Source of the DNA: Anaerotignum neopropionicum
GTDB lineage: Bacteria; Bacillota; Clostridia; Lachnospirales; Anaerotignaceae
Direction: 5' to 3'
DNA: 64,000 nt
NCBI RefSeq assembly: GCF_001571775.1
Contig: NZ_LRVM01000008.1
Span: forward strand, 1-64,000
Below are positions 1 to 7,684 of the stretch, in pieces. The translations under genes and the position numbers were made by a program. Numbering within the stretch: the stretch's first letter is position 1; every line of letters starts with the position of its first letter. The notes under the pieces are model-generated. The model was not told the origin of the DNA. It made no database searches and saw nothing but the letters and a program-made list of their open reading frames with translations.

Positions 1-172
1 AGAATACATTGACCCGTTTACGGGTGAGCAAGTGAGCACAGGCAAGAAGTAAACTGCTTTAGCAGTAGCCAGAGAATAAGAAACGGTTGGCAAACCGTTC
101 AATGCATCTTTAGATGCAAGTTGGTAAAAGCCCCTTCTAGGGGCAGAGCAAACCACCAGCTGAGCTGGTGGT
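1..172 (+). repeat. Tandem hairpin array, possible mobile-element right end or structured RNA
   Basis: Six short hairpins follow one another: ACCCG/CGGGT (12-25), ACTGC/GCAGT (53-66), AACGGTT/AACCGTT (82-99), TGCATC/GATGCA (103-118), GCCCC/GGGGC (130-144) and ACCACCAGC/GCTGGTGGT (152-172). Three have the loop TTTA. An open frame entering from the left edge ends with TAA at 50-52 and overlaps the first hairpin. A coding 3' end running into a hairpin-rich RNA is the arrangement known for TnpB-type IS200/IS605 elements and their guide RNA, but the 16 visible residues do not identify TnpB, so this is only a suggestion. Seeing the hairpins is certain; the identity is not. Confidence 0.45.
2..52 (+). 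CDS. C-terminal end of an unidentified protein (partial)
   Basis: An open frame runs in from the left edge and stops at TAA 50-52, giving 16 residues that end in STGKK. It is too short to assign. It could be the tail of a mobile-element protein, given the hairpin run right behind it, or simply a chance open frame, because the first hairpin of that run lies inside it. Confidence 0.25.
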   Translation, partial: EYIDPFTGEQVSTGKK

Positions 173-302
173 GATGATTGTAAACATTAAGGAGCTTACT
201 TGGAAAAGTGTAGTAATAGATGGGCTTGATTTATATGGATCATTGTACTATTATTATATAGTGACAAAAACTGCTATGAATAGCGATGAAAGGATGATAA
301 TA

Positions 303-1382
303 ATGAAGAAAAAATTAGTTTTAAGTCTAACAAGTATTTTTGTATGCTTGTCTTTGGTTCCAGCTTTTGCTGCTAACAAAACCAATGCGCAATTAAGAGG
401 TGATTTTGCCATTGAAATTGATGGAGTGGAGTGTGTTTTTACTCGTACAGATGGTAGTGTTGCATTACCTATTTTATATAATGATACCACATACCTGCCT
501 TTGCGTGCCATTGGAGAAATTATGGGCAAGAATGTAAATTGGGATGAAACAAGCAAAACCATTACCCTCAGCGGGAATAGGGATGAAACAGCCCAAACAA
601 CGGCAGATGCACAGCCCGAAGTAGCTACGGAGGGCGTTGTTGTGCAAGAAAGACAGGATTTTATAATTTCTGTCGATGGTACTGTAAATGAATTTAAAAC
701 TTCTACCGGGGATAAAATCAACCCTATTGTATATAATGGCTCAACCTACTTACCCTTGCGTGCCGTTGGTCAGATTATGGGGAAGGATGTAGCTTGGGAT
801 AATGCAGCAAAGAAAATAACCCTTACCCCTGCTGATAGCGCTGTAACGGATGCGGACACCTTTAAAGCGGAGGAAAAGGGGGAGAAAGAGCTTGAAAAAA
901 ATGATATTGGTATGGGGAAAGCGAAGGAAATCGCAGTTTCCAATGCCAATTTGAATGAAAAAGATGTTAGCTTTGTGAATACAAAGATGGAAGAAGTAGA
1001 AGGAAAAAAGGCATATGTTGTTCAGTTCTACTATGGAACGAACGAATATAGCTATAAAATTGATGCACAAGCAGGTACGATTTTGTCGGTTGGTGCTGAA
1101 ATTGAAGGCTTTGATGTACTGAAAGACGGTAAATTTATCAATTCAGAAAAGGCAGAGAAGGCAGCCTTAACCCGTGCCAATGTGAAAAATAGTGAAGCCA
1201 CTTTCACTTTAGTGGAATTAAATCAGCATGGGGATAAGATTATTTATAAGGTAGCTTTTTACACAGAAAGTGCAGCGTATGAATGCACTATTGATGCAAC
1301 AAGTAGTGAGGTTTTGAATTTTGATATGGTGGAAAAAGAAGGGAAAACGGAAAACAGTAAAGAAAAGAACAAAAACAAATAG
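303..1382 (+). CDS. Secreted protein with two copper-amine-oxidase-like N-terminal domains and two PepSY domains
   Basis: The ATG at 303 is chosen over upstream in-frame starts because it begins a clear signal peptide: MKKK, a hydrophobic core, then an AFAA cleavage region near residue 22. The mature part has two similar copies of the copper amine oxidase N-terminal (stalk) domain, at about residues 30-95 and 115-185, each with the pattern YLPLRA(I/V)G.IMGK.V.WD....ITL. Two PepSY-like units follow, at about 205-275 and 280-345. The charged tail is Lys/Glu-rich. Proteins of this build are common at the Clostridia cell surface. The stalk domain is thought to bind cell wall, and PepSY domains are linked to peptidase inhibition. 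The exact role is unknown. The gene stands alone before a strong terminator. Confidence 0.85.
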   Translation: MKKKLVLSLTSIFVCLSLVPAFAANKTNAQLRGDFAIEIDGVECVFTRTDGSVALPILYNDTTYLPLRAIGEIMGKNVNWDETSKTITLSGNRDETAQTTADAQPEVATEGVVVQERQDFIISVDGTVNEFKTSTGDKINPIVYNGSTYLPLRAVGQIMGKDVAWDNAAKKITLTPADSAVTDADTFKAEEKGEKELEKNDIGMGKAKEIAVSNANLNEKDVSFVNTKMEEVEGKKAYVVQFYYGTNEYSYKIDAQAGTILSVGAEIEGFDVLKDGKFINSEKAEKAALTRANVKNSEATFTLVELNQHGDKIIYKVAFYTESAAYECTIDATSSEVLNFDMVEKEGKTENSKEKNKNK

Positions 1383-1410
1383 ATGGCGTAATATAGTATG
1401 ATGAATCGTC

Positions 1411-1457
1411 AACCTTCTATTTTTCGGTGTAGGCACCGAAAAATAGAAGGTTTTTTT
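1411..1457 (+). terminator. Strong intrinsic terminator
   Basis: A perfect 19-bp stem (AACCTTCTATTTTTCGGTG and its complement, 4-base loop) ends in a run of seven T. It ends transcription of the secreted stalk/PepSY protein and insulates the padR operon. Confidence 0.95.
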
Positions 1458-1482
1458 AAAAAAACAAACACACAGATTAGAC

Positions 1483-1511
1483 TTGACATACTTAGAATAT
1501 CTAGGTAATAT
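1483..1511 (+). promoter_or_regulatory. padR operon promoter
   Basis: The -35 is TTGACA at 1483-1488, the spacer is 17 bases, and the -10 is TAATAT at 1506-1511. The spacer and -10 lie inside the palindrome at 1490-1530, so a bound repressor would block RNA polymerase directly. Confidence 0.9.
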
Positions 1512-1530
1512 ATACCTAGATATTCTAAGT
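1490..1530 (+). promoter_or_regulatory. Palindromic operator, probably PadR autoregulatory site
   Basis: Two perfect inverted 18-base arms (ACTTAGAATATCTAGGTA and its complement) are separated by five bases. The site covers the promoter spacer, the -10 and the probable transcription start. PadR regulators typically bind long palindromes in their own promoters, so self-repression is the likely reading. Confidence 0.88.
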
Positions 1531-1555
1531 AAAAAAGAAGGGAGAGGTATTGAGG

Positions 1556-1894
1556 ATGGACAAGGGATTGATTGGTGGTAGCACTGTTTTAATGCTGCTT
1601 TCCTTATTGCAGGAAAAAGAATACTATGGCTATGAGATTATTAAGGAAATTGAGCAAAGAAGCAATTGTATTTTTCAATTTAAAGAAGGTACTTTGTATC
1701 CTGTTTTGCATCGCATGGAAAGTCAAGGTCTGGTGAAATCCTATAAGGCGACGGCAGAAACGGGGAAGGAAAGAAAATATTATCAAATTACGGTGAAAGG
1801 GAAAACACAGCTTGCGAAAGAAAAAGAGCAGTGGAATGCTTTCACCATTTCAGTAAAAAAGGTATTAGGGGGTGCGGGGTATGCGTGTCCCTGA
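1556..1894 (+). CDS. PadR family transcriptional regulator
   Basis: This is a 112-residue winged-helix repressor. Its N-terminal half carries the PadR signature: LLSLLQEKEYYGYEII, followed by FKEGTLYPVLHRMESQGLV for the recognition helix and wing. The short C-terminal helix fits the small PadR-s2 subfamily. The ATG at 1556 is preferred to the TTG at 1550 because the GGGAGAGG ribosome site at 1540-1547 is spaced correctly only for the ATG. It overlaps the next gene by 14 bases, so the two are probably translationally coupled. PadR regulators paired with a HAAS/DUF1700-like membrane protein often respond to envelope stress or antimicrobials. The ligand here is unknown. Confidence 0.93.
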   Translation: MDKGLIGGSTVLMLLSLLQEKEYYGYEIIKEIEQRSNCIFQFKEGTLYPVLHRMESQGLVKSYKATAETGKERKYYQITVKGKTQLAKEKEQWNAFTISVKKVLGGAGYACP

Positions 1895-2597
1895 CTGGGA
1901 GGAGTATCTCAAACAAATTTTGTCCCATGTAAAATTTAAATATGACCATAACCATATCTACTTTGAGCTTAAAAATCATATGGAGGATCGGTATGACGAG
2001 TTTGTTTCAGAGGGAATGGAGGAGGAACAGGCAAGGGAAACTGTATTAGCCTGTATGGGGGATGCAGATGAAATTGGAGAGGAGCTGAACAAAGCCCACT
2101 CGCCATTTCTTGGCTGGATTTGGAGAGTATTAAAAGACGCATTGATTTTATTGGTTATTTTAAATTTTCTTCCTGCGCTTTCGTTAATTACTTCTGGTTT
2201 TATCTCTGTTTTTGAATCCTATGACGAGAAAAGCGATAGTCTTTTGGTTTATTCCATTGACGTGGGTTATAGAGAGAAAATATATGATACAACGGTTATT
2301 ATTGATAAAATATTGTATTATGAGGATCATACCCTAGAAGTTCGCTATGCTACATGGACGAATCCTTTTTCGGACAGCATTAAATGGAGTTCTTCCATCG
2401 GTGTTACTATATATGATGAGCAAGGGAAAATACAAGCAAACGGAAATGGATGGAAAAGCGGAAGTTATTATGGTAGAGGACAAAAATATTGTGAAAATAT
2501 ACCTCTGGATGCAACAAAAGCGGTGATTTCCTATGGAATAGAAAATGAAATCCCCATTGACTTAAAGGAAGGGCGGGTGATGGCTAATGAATCGTAA
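1881..2597 (+). CDS. Membrane protein with N-terminal HAAS/DUF1700-like domain
   Basis: This protein has 238 residues. The cytoplasmic N-terminus (about 1-65) has the charged helical pattern of HAAS/DUF1700 or permease-prefix domains: HMEDRYDEFVSEGMEEEQA, then a GDADEIGEELN segment. One strong transmembrane helix (about 75-100) follows, then an exported C-terminal domain of about 135 residues that I do not recognise. The ATG at 1881 fits the AGGGGGTG ribosome site better than the GTG at 1872. Genes of this class are usual partners of PadR regulators, and it overlaps padR. It overlaps the next gene by 11 bases. The function is probably signalling or modulation at the membrane, by inference. 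Confidence 0.7.
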   Translation: MRVPDWEEYLKQILSHVKFKYDHNHIYFELKNHMEDRYDEFVSEGMEEEQARETVLACMGDADEIGEELNKAHSPFLGWIWRVLKDALILLVILNFLPALSLITSGFISVFESYDEKSDSLLVYSIDVGYREKIYDTTVIIDKILYYEDHTLEVRYATWTNPFSDSIKWSSSIGVTIYDEQGKIQANGNGWKSGSYYGRGQKYCENIPLDATKAVISYGIENEIPIDLKEGRVMANES

Positions 2598-3204
2598 AAA
2601 AGAATTAATTATTTTTGTTATCTTGATTCCATTACTGTTGCTATCCTTTATGCGGCTGGGAGGATATTATTTTTCTGCGGAAGATGTATTTTATGCCTGT
2701 GAAAAAGGGCTGCATTATGGGCCTTCGGAAAAAATATTAGCCGAATATGAGTTTGAAGATAGCGGAAAACTAATTGTGGGAAAATGGAAAGAGAATCTTT
2801 CGGCAATTTCCGTTGACCGCGCCTTCGGTGTTCTATGGAAGTTAAAAAGCGGAGGAATAACCGGGTTTATCTCCTGTGAAAAAGTGGTTACAGCAAATAT
2901 ATTTCGTGGCGGCAAGGTAATGGGGCTTGCTTCACAAAAAGAAATTAGAGAGGTTTATTGCAGAATTGAGTATGGCGATTACGGAAATGACGAAAATCCA
3001 AGTATACAGGAAATGACCATGACGGTGGATCAGGATGGCTTTTTTTATGGCATCTGGTCAACGCAAATTCAGGATGATACCTTTCAATATATTGCCTATA
3101 TAGAGGGCAGAAATGCCTATGGAGAGGTGATATACCGTGATGGCATGTCTCCTGAGGGGAAACCCTATCTTGATGGTGTACTCATTGAAAATACAGAGAA
3201 TTAG
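2587..3204 (+). CDS. Hypothetical membrane-anchored exported protein
   Basis: This protein has 205 residues. An N-terminal MNRKKE is followed by a hydrophobic helix (about 7-28), with the remaining 175 residues outside the membrane. I recognise no known domain. The body is rich in aromatic and beta-prone segments such as GYYFSAEDVF and DGFFYGIWS, and contains three cysteines. Third gene of the padR operon, overlapping the upstream membrane gene. It probably acts outside the cell with that partner, whose exported domain has a similar size. Confidence 0.6.
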   Translation: MNRKKELIIFVILIPLLLLSFMRLGGYYFSAEDVFYACEKGLHYGPSEKILAEYEFEDSGKLIVGKWKENLSAISVDRAFGVLWKLKSGGITGFISCEKVVTANIFRGGKVMGLASQKEIREVYCRIEYGDYGNDENPSIQEMTMTVDQDGFFYGIWSTQIQDDTFQYIAYIEGRNAYGEVIYRDGMSPEGKPYLDGVLIENTEN

Positions 3205-3476
3205 GTATGCCTTGCCGTACTTCGTGGGTAGAGTGAAAAGGACCCTTTTTATTGCGGCAGCGAATAGACTAAGTGAGTGCGTTTATTGCAGGGTTTTTCT
3301 TTTAATATGAAATATTTCACCACCAACTGCCTGCATTCCACGAGGTCTGGCCTTTTTTAGAATAGTAAATTGGCATATTTTATTGAAACCCTATACTTTT
3401 TACTTGAAAATAGAATGAAAGTAGTGCAGGATTTGGTATACATTGCGTTTAACGCGGAAAAATACAGAAAAAAGTA
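3205..3476. other. Intergenic stretch before the tRNA promoter
   Basis: No gene is seen. The only structure noted is a weak AAAAGG/CCTTTT inverted repeat near 3235-3252 followed by T residues, which may end the padR operon. The tRNA promoter starts at 3477. Confidence 0.4.
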
Positions 3477-3505
3477 TTGACAAATTAGGCTGTCTTTGAT
3501 ATATT
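3477..3505 (+). promoter_or_regulatory. Promoter of the tRNA cluster
   Basis: TTGACA at 3477-3482, a 17-base spacer and TATATT at 3500-3505, about 30 bases before the first tRNA. Near-consensus housekeeping promoter. Confidence 0.9.
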
Positions 3506-3535
3506 AAATGAGCGGTTTAAAACGAGTAACTATTT

Positions 3536-3619
3536 GCCCGAGTGGCGGAATTGGCAGACGCACAGGACTTAAAATCCTGCGGGGTAACACCCGTACCGGT
3601 TCGACCCCGGTCTCGGGCA
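3536..3619 (+). tRNA. tRNA-Leu (anticodon UAA)
   Basis: This is an 84-base tRNA with a 7-bp acceptor stem GCCCGAG/CTCGGGC, the anticodon loop CTTAAAA, a long variable arm typical of class II tRNA, and a GTTCGA T-loop. CCA is not encoded, so it must be added after transcription. First of three co-transcribed tRNA genes. Confidence 0.97.
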
Positions 3620-3642
3620 TAACCGCTTAAAAAACAATATGT

Positions 3643-3718
<76 letters not shown>

Positions 3719-3721
3719 TTT

Positions 3722-3793
3722 GCGCGAGTGGCTCAGTGGTAGAGCATCGCCTTGCCAAGGCGAGGGTCGCGAGTTCGAATCTCGTCTCGCGCT
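3722..3793 (+). tRNA. tRNA-Gly (anticodon GCC)
   Basis: Acceptor GCGCGAG/CTCGCGC, anticodon loop TTGCCAA and T-loop TTCGAAT are visible. It is 72 bases long without encoded CCA. It lies three bases after tRNA-Phe and directly before a terminator. Confidence 0.97.
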
Positions 3794-3794
3794 T

Positions 3795-3823
3795 AAAAAG
3801 TGTCTGAATGGACACTTTTTTTT
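3795..3823 (+). terminator. Terminator of the tRNA cluster
   Basis: A 10-bp stem AAAAAGTGTC/GACACTTTTT with a short loop is followed by a T run, right after tRNA-Gly. Confidence 0.93.
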
Positions 3824-4028
3824 ATGCATTGAAAACTTTACTTTGGATATTTGATTAAAAAATGTTTGGTTTTGGGGAGTTTAGAACCCTCCTTTCCTTA
3901 TTTGATGTAGCTGAACAAATTTCCAAGGTGAAAATTTAATTTTTGTAAACACAAGTATTTGCTTAATTGGTTATTTGCCTTATGAAATTTATGAATCTGG
4001 TTTTATTAATGGAAAATGAAGATAAAGC

Positions 4029-4057
4029 TTGACGAAAAGAGTTAGGCGTGGTAAACT
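4029..4057 (+). promoter_or_regulatory. Promoter of the feo operon
   Basis: TTGACG at 4029-4034, a 17-base spacer and TAAACT at 4052-4057. A degenerate operator half-pair (GTTAG-N6-TAAAC, 4041-4056) overlaps the -10, and a better site lies just downstream at 4067-4082. Confidence 0.75.
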
Positions 4058-4066
4058 TTTATTAAA

Positions 4067-4082
4067 GTTAGCTAAGAGTAAC
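4067..4082 (+). promoter_or_regulatory. GTTAG-N6-CTAAC-type operator upstream of feoA
   Basis: GTTAGCTAAGAGTAAC matches GTTAG-N6-CTAAC with one mismatch. It lies about 10 bases after the -10, where a bound repressor would block initiation. The same motif is found before feoB (4560, 4586) and in the DUF2325 operon (9322, 9647). TTAG half-sites recall DtxR-family metalloregulators, so iron control is likely but inferred. Confidence 0.65.
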
Positions 4083-4102
4083 AGTGAATAGGAGGGATCA
4101 AG

Positions 4103-4312
4103 ATGCCACTTACATTAGCAGGTGCTGGAGTTCCACAAATAATTAAGCATATTGGTGGAAAGGATGAATTGCAACGGTTTTTGGCTTCCCTTGGATTTAT
4201 TGCAGGAAGCCAAGTAACTGTAATTTCCGAATATAACGGAAATGTGATTGTAAATGTAAAAGAATCCAGAGTTGCAATTAGCAAGTCCATGGCTTGCAGA
4301 ATCATAGTATAA
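4103..4312 (+). CDS. feoA: Ferrous iron transport protein A (first copy)
   Basis: This is a 69-residue FeoA: a single small SH3-like beta-barrel domain that assists the FeoB transporter in the cytoplasm. The start ATG at 4103 follows GGAGGG at 4091-4096. The body has the usual FeoA pattern, with a helix around residues 15-30, then LGFIAGSQVTVISEYNGNV and a C-terminal strand ending in CRIIV. It lies 12 bases upstream of a second feoA, the usual arrangement in Clostridia. It is the first gene of the iron-uptake operon and is behind the putative metal-responsive operator. Confidence 0.92.
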   Translation: MPLTLAGAGVPQIIKHIGGKDELQRFLASLGFIAGSQVTVISEYNGNVIVNVKESRVAISKSMACRIIV

Positions 4313-4324
4313 GGAAGGGATGAC

Positions 4325-4546
4325 ATGAGAACATTACGAGAAGCAAAAGTAGGAGAACGGATTTCTGTGCTGAAAATCACAGGAGAAGGTCCTGTAAAGC
4401 GTAGAATTATGGACATGGGTATCACAAAAGGTGTAGAGGTTTTTGTACGCAAGGTTGCACCTTTGGGTGATCCCGTTGAGGTTACAGTAAGAGGGTATGA
4501 GCTTTCTTTAAGAAAAGCTGATGCACAGATGGTTGTAATTGAGTAA
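4325..4546 (+). CDS. feoA: Ferrous iron transport protein A (second copy)
   Basis: This is a 73-residue FeoA with the family hallmark RRIMDMGITKGVEV (about residues 26-39), then PLGDPVEVTVRGYELSLR. It is closer to the classical FeoA consensus than the preceding copy. SH3-like cytosolic partner of FeoB. It is separated from feoB by 71 bases carrying two copies of the GTTAG-N6-CTAAC operator, so feoB may have extra control beyond the operon promoter. Confidence 0.95.
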   Translation: MRTLREAKVGERISVLKITGEGPVKRRIMDMGITKGVEVFVRKVAPLGDPVEVTVRGYELSLRKADAQMVVIE

Positions 4547-4559
4547 GCTTTAGTTAAAA

Positions 4560-4601
4560 GTTAGTGAATACTAATTTTTAGAAACGTTAGCAAACACTAA
4601 C
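4560..4601 (+). promoter_or_regulatory. Two GTTAG-N6-CTAAC operators upstream of feoB
   Basis: GTTAGTGAATACTAAT (4560-4575, one mismatch) and GTTAGCAAACACTAAC (4586-4601, exact) lie 10 bases apart, just before the feoB ribosome site. Paired sites within the operon suggest a secondary, metal-controlled promoter or a roadblock. No convincing promoter was identified here. Confidence 0.65.
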
Positions 4602-4617
4602 ACTAAGGAGGATTATT

Positions 4618-6786
4618 ATGTCAGTAAAAATTGCCCTAGCCGGAAATCCTAACAGTGGAAAGACAACGCTGTTTAATGCTTTGACCGGCTCGAATCAATT
4701 TGTCGGCAACTGGCCCGGCGTTACAGTTGAAAAAAAAGAAGGAAAATTAAAAGGACACAAGGAGGTAGTCATTACAGACTTACCTGGTATTTATTCCTTA
4801 TCGCCGTATACCTTGGAGGAGGTTGTGGCAAGGAATTATCTAATTCAAGAGAGACCCGATGCAATTTTAAATATTGTGGATGGCACAAACCTTGAAAGAA
4901 ATTTGTATCTTACAACCCAATTATTAGAATTAGGAATTCCTATGGTAATTGCCGTTAACATGATGGATGTGGTGAATAAAAACGGGGATTCTATTCAAAT
5001 AAAGCAGTTGGCGGAAAAATTAGGGTGTCCTATTTTAGAAATTTCTGCGCTGAAGGCAACCGGAATTAAGGAAGCAGCGCAAGCGGCGTTACAAGCGGCA
5101 ACACAAGTCTCGGCTTGCAAGGTACATAATTTTTCCACTCAAGTTGAGGAAGCCTTATCTGCAATCACCAACCGTTTGCCTCAGGAAATCAACGAAAATC
5201 AAAAGCGTTTTTATGCAATAAAGCTATTTGAAAGAGATGAAAAAATTCTCCAGGGTAATATGTCAGCTGCTGCATTTGAGGACATCATTGCTAAAGTTGA
5301 AAAAGAGTTGGATGATGATAGCGAAAGCATTATTACCAATGAGAGATACATTTATATTGGTGAGATGATAAAGGGGTGCTATAAGAAGCACAGCAAAGGG
5401 AATCTATCCACCTCTGACCGCATAGACAGAATTGTTACCAATCGTTGGCTGGCATTGCCTATTTTTGCGTTAGTCATGTTTTTGGTTTATTATGTTTCTG
5501 TTACAACAATTGGGTCCTATGCAACGGAGTGGGCAAACGAAGGTGTCTTTGGGGAAGGCTGGGAATTGTTTGGTGCTACCATACCAGGCATTCCTGTAGT
5601 TGTTGGTGATTTTTTGGCTAGTATTAATTGTGCAGATTGGCTGCAAGGACTTATTTTAGACGGTATTATTGGCGGTGTTGGTGCTGTATTGGGCTTTGTT
5701 CCGCAGATGCTTGTGTTATTTATTTTCTTAGCATTTTTGGAGGCTTGCGGCTATATGGCGCGTGTTGCATTTATTATGGATCGTATTTTCCGCCGCTTTG
5801 GTTTGTCGGGAAAATCTTTCATTCCTATGTTAATTGGTTCAGGCTGCAGTGTTCCTGGTATTATGGCCTCCAGAACCATTGAAAGCGACAGAGATCGTAA
5901 AATGACAATTATCACTACCTCGTTCATCCCTTGTGGTGCAAAACTTCCCGTAATCGCTTTGATTGCTGGTGCGCTTTTCGGTGGTGCATCATGGGTTGCA
6001 CCGAGTGCTTATTTTTTAGGGATTATAGCGGTTATTATTTCAGGTATTATTCTTAAAAAAACAAAGATGTTTGTTGGAGACGCCGTTCCCTTTGTAATGG
6101 AGTTGCCTGCGTATCATATGCCTACGGTTTCAAACGTATTGCGCAGCATGTGGGAAAGAGGTTGGTCTTTTATCAAAAAAGCAGGTACAATCATTCTCCT
6201 TTCTGCTATTTTTATTTGGTTTACATCTAATTTTGGATTTGTAGATGGCTCTTTTGGTATGGTAGAAGATTTGAGTGATGGTTTCCTTGCTACTATTGGT
6301 AATGCAGTTGCGTGGATCTTTGCACCTTTGGGTTGGGGTAACTGGAAGACAGCAGTGGCAACAATTATGGGTTTGGTAGCAAAAGAAAATGTAGTAAATA
6401 CCTTCGGTGTTCTTTTTGGCTTTGCAGAAGTTGCAGAGGATGGCTCAGAGATTTGGGACACCTTAGCTGCAAGCTTTACACAGGTTTCTGCATATAGCTT
6501 CTTGGTATTCAACTTATTGTGTGCACCTTGCTTTGCGGCAATCGGCGCGATCAAGAGAGAAATGAACAACACAAAATGGACATGGTTCGCCATTGGATAT
6601 CAAACAATTTTTGCTTATGCCGTTTCCTTCTGCGTATATCAGATTGGCGCAGTAATTACAGGAGAATTGGTGTTTGGTATTGGAACAGTAATTGCTATTT
6701 TGGTAGTCATCGGTTTTTTGTTCCTGCTGCTTCGTTCAAATACAAAGGCCCCAAATAGCAAGGTTTCGGTGAGTATTCCCGGTTAA
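4618..6786 (+). CDS. feoB: Ferrous iron transport protein B
   Basis: This 722-residue protein imports Fe(II) across the cytoplasmic membrane. The N-terminal G domain has the P-loop GNPNSGKTT (9-17), the switch region DLPGIYSLSPYT and NMMD for guanine recognition. A helical GDI-like linker follows to about residue 270. The rest is a membrane domain with two gate repeats: GSGCSVPGIMASRTI and a later APCFAAIGAIKRE segment. Length is normal for the family. The start ATG follows AAGGAGGA. It is followed immediately by its small Cys-rich partner, and operators before it point to iron repression. Confidence 0.97.
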   Translation: MSVKIALAGNPNSGKTTLFNALTGSNQFVGNWPGVTVEKKEGKLKGHKEVVITDLPGIYSLSPYTLEEVVARNYLIQERPDAILNIVDGTNLERNLYLTTQLLELGIPMVIAVNMMDVVNKNGDSIQIKQLAEKLGCPILEISALKATGIKEAAQAALQAATQVSACKVHNFSTQVEEALSAITNRLPQEINENQKRFYAIKLFERDEKILQGNMSAAAFEDIIAKVEKELDDDSESIITNERYIYIGEMIKGCYKKHSKGNLSTSDRIDRIVTNRWLALPIFALVMFLVYYVSVTTIGSYATEWANEGVFGEGWELFGATIPGIPVVVGDFLASINCADWLQGLILDGIIGGVGAVLGFVPQMLVLFIFLAFLEACGYMARVAFIMDRIFRRFGLSGKSFIPMLIGSGCSVPGIMASRTIESDRDRKMTIITTSFIPCGAKLPVIALIAGALFGGASWVAPSAYFLGIIAVIISGIILKKTKMFVGDAVPFVMELPAYHMPTVSNVLRSMWERGWSFIKKAGTIILLSAIFIWFTSNFGFVDGSFGMVEDLSDGFLATIGNAVAWIFAPLGWGNWKTAVATIMGLVAKENVVNTFGVLFGFAEVAEDGSEIWDTLAASFTQVSAYSFLVFNLLCAPCFAAIGAIKREMNNTKWTWFAIGYQTIFAYAVSFCVYQIGAVITGELVFGIGTVIAILVVIGFLFLLLRSNTKAPNSKVSVSIPG

Positions 6787-6803
6787 AAAAGGAGGTTGTT
6801 GTT

Positions 6804-6938
6804 ATGACTCCAGGAACGATCGTTGTTGGATTAGTATTGATAGGAATTGTGGTTGCGATTGTATGGCATTTGAGAAAAGAGAAAGGCTGTGGTTGCGGCG
6901 GGGATTGTTCCTCTTGCAGTCATTGCGATCATTCCTAA
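6804..6938 (+). CDS. FeoB-associated Cys-rich membrane protein
   Basis: This is a 44-residue protein with ATG at 6804, after GGAGG at 6791-6795. A hydrophobic helix (about 5-22) is followed by a positively charged stretch (HLRKEKG) and a cytosolic tail with five cysteines and two histidines: CGCGGDCSSCSHCDH. This matches the small FeoB-associated Cys-rich family that follows feoB in many Clostridia. It probably binds iron or acts as a FeoC-like accessory. It lies 17 bases after feoB and before the operon terminator. Confidence 0.88.
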   Translation: MTPGTIVVGLVLIGIVVAIVWHLRKEKGCGCGGDCSSCSHCDHS

Positions 6939-6957
6939 AATATAGGCTTTACTGAAA

Positions 6958-7001
6958 AAAAAGAGGAGACTGCTGTTTTAATGATAGTAGTCCCCTCTTT
7001 T
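6958..7001 (+). terminator. Terminator of the feo operon
   Basis: A stem AAAAGAGG-A-GACT with an AGTC-C-CCTCTTTT partner (single internal mismatches) ends in T residues, 20 bases after the Cys-rich gene. Confidence 0.85.
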
Positions 7002-7430
7002 GAATTTATGTCAACAAAGTGAGTAACAAAAGTAGGACTTTATGCCGCACCCTGTACCCAAAGACTGTTTAATTTATTTAGACATTGTGATTACATAATG
7101 TGTATTATTAATTGATTATTGTTTAAGAATAAAATAATATTTTGAATAACCCATTAAGATAGATATAATACGTCTAAATGTAATAGAAAAAATGTAATAG
7201 AAAAAGCTGAATTATATCTAATATCACTATACTGCATATGCTTGCAGATGGGAGATGAAAAGGTAGAGGATCAGCAAATGGTTGTAAAAGAACTTTGCTA
7301 AAAAGTTATGCTTACAATAAGAATATGAAATGATTTAGTCTTGACCAAGCAAAAGCGGCAGGAACCCCAAATAAATCCATTTTACAATGTATATAAATAG
7401 ATAATTGGATAAAGTTATCGTTTCGTTTTT
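7002..7430. other. AT-rich stretch without a recognisable gene
   Basis: Only short open frames occur. A start-less peptide (7334-7393) resembling nothing certain, and a 17-codon frame at 7248, are not convincing. It may be decayed sequence or may hold an untranslated RNA ending at the hairpin 7431-7495. Confidence 0.4.
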
Positions 7431-7495
7431 ATGGAGCTTATTGTTGCTAGACAGTAGATTTTTCTATTGTCCAAACTGGAGCTCCATTTATTTTT
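7431..7495 (+). terminator. Orphan terminator-like hairpin
   Basis: The outer stem ATGGAGCT/AGCTCCAT (7431-7487) encloses an inner stem GACAGTAGA/TCTATTGTC with one mismatch, followed by TTTATTTTT. No gene precedes it within 490 bases, so it may end a small RNA or be a relic. Confidence 0.55.
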
Positions 7496-7684
7496 GTGTA
7501 GATGAGCATCTGTAGAAAAATATTGGAGGTGGTAGTTTTTGAATTTGACAGATAAATGGAAAAGACTGCAGTACTTTTTGTTTGGTAAAATATGAAAGAT
7601 TGAATTGTTGACTTTTTAGTTAGAATAATTTTTGGTACCCAAAATAACTAACACAAAACTGGTTGAAATGGAAGGAAGATTAAT

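Noticed and set aside
7248-7301. A 17-codon frame in the gene-free stretch
   Set aside because: No clear ribosome site and no recognisable product.
7334-7393. Start-less peptide with QAKAAGTPNKSIL, possibly a decayed helix-turn-helix
   Set aside because: Too short, no start codon and no flanking similarity; cannot be called a pseudogene.
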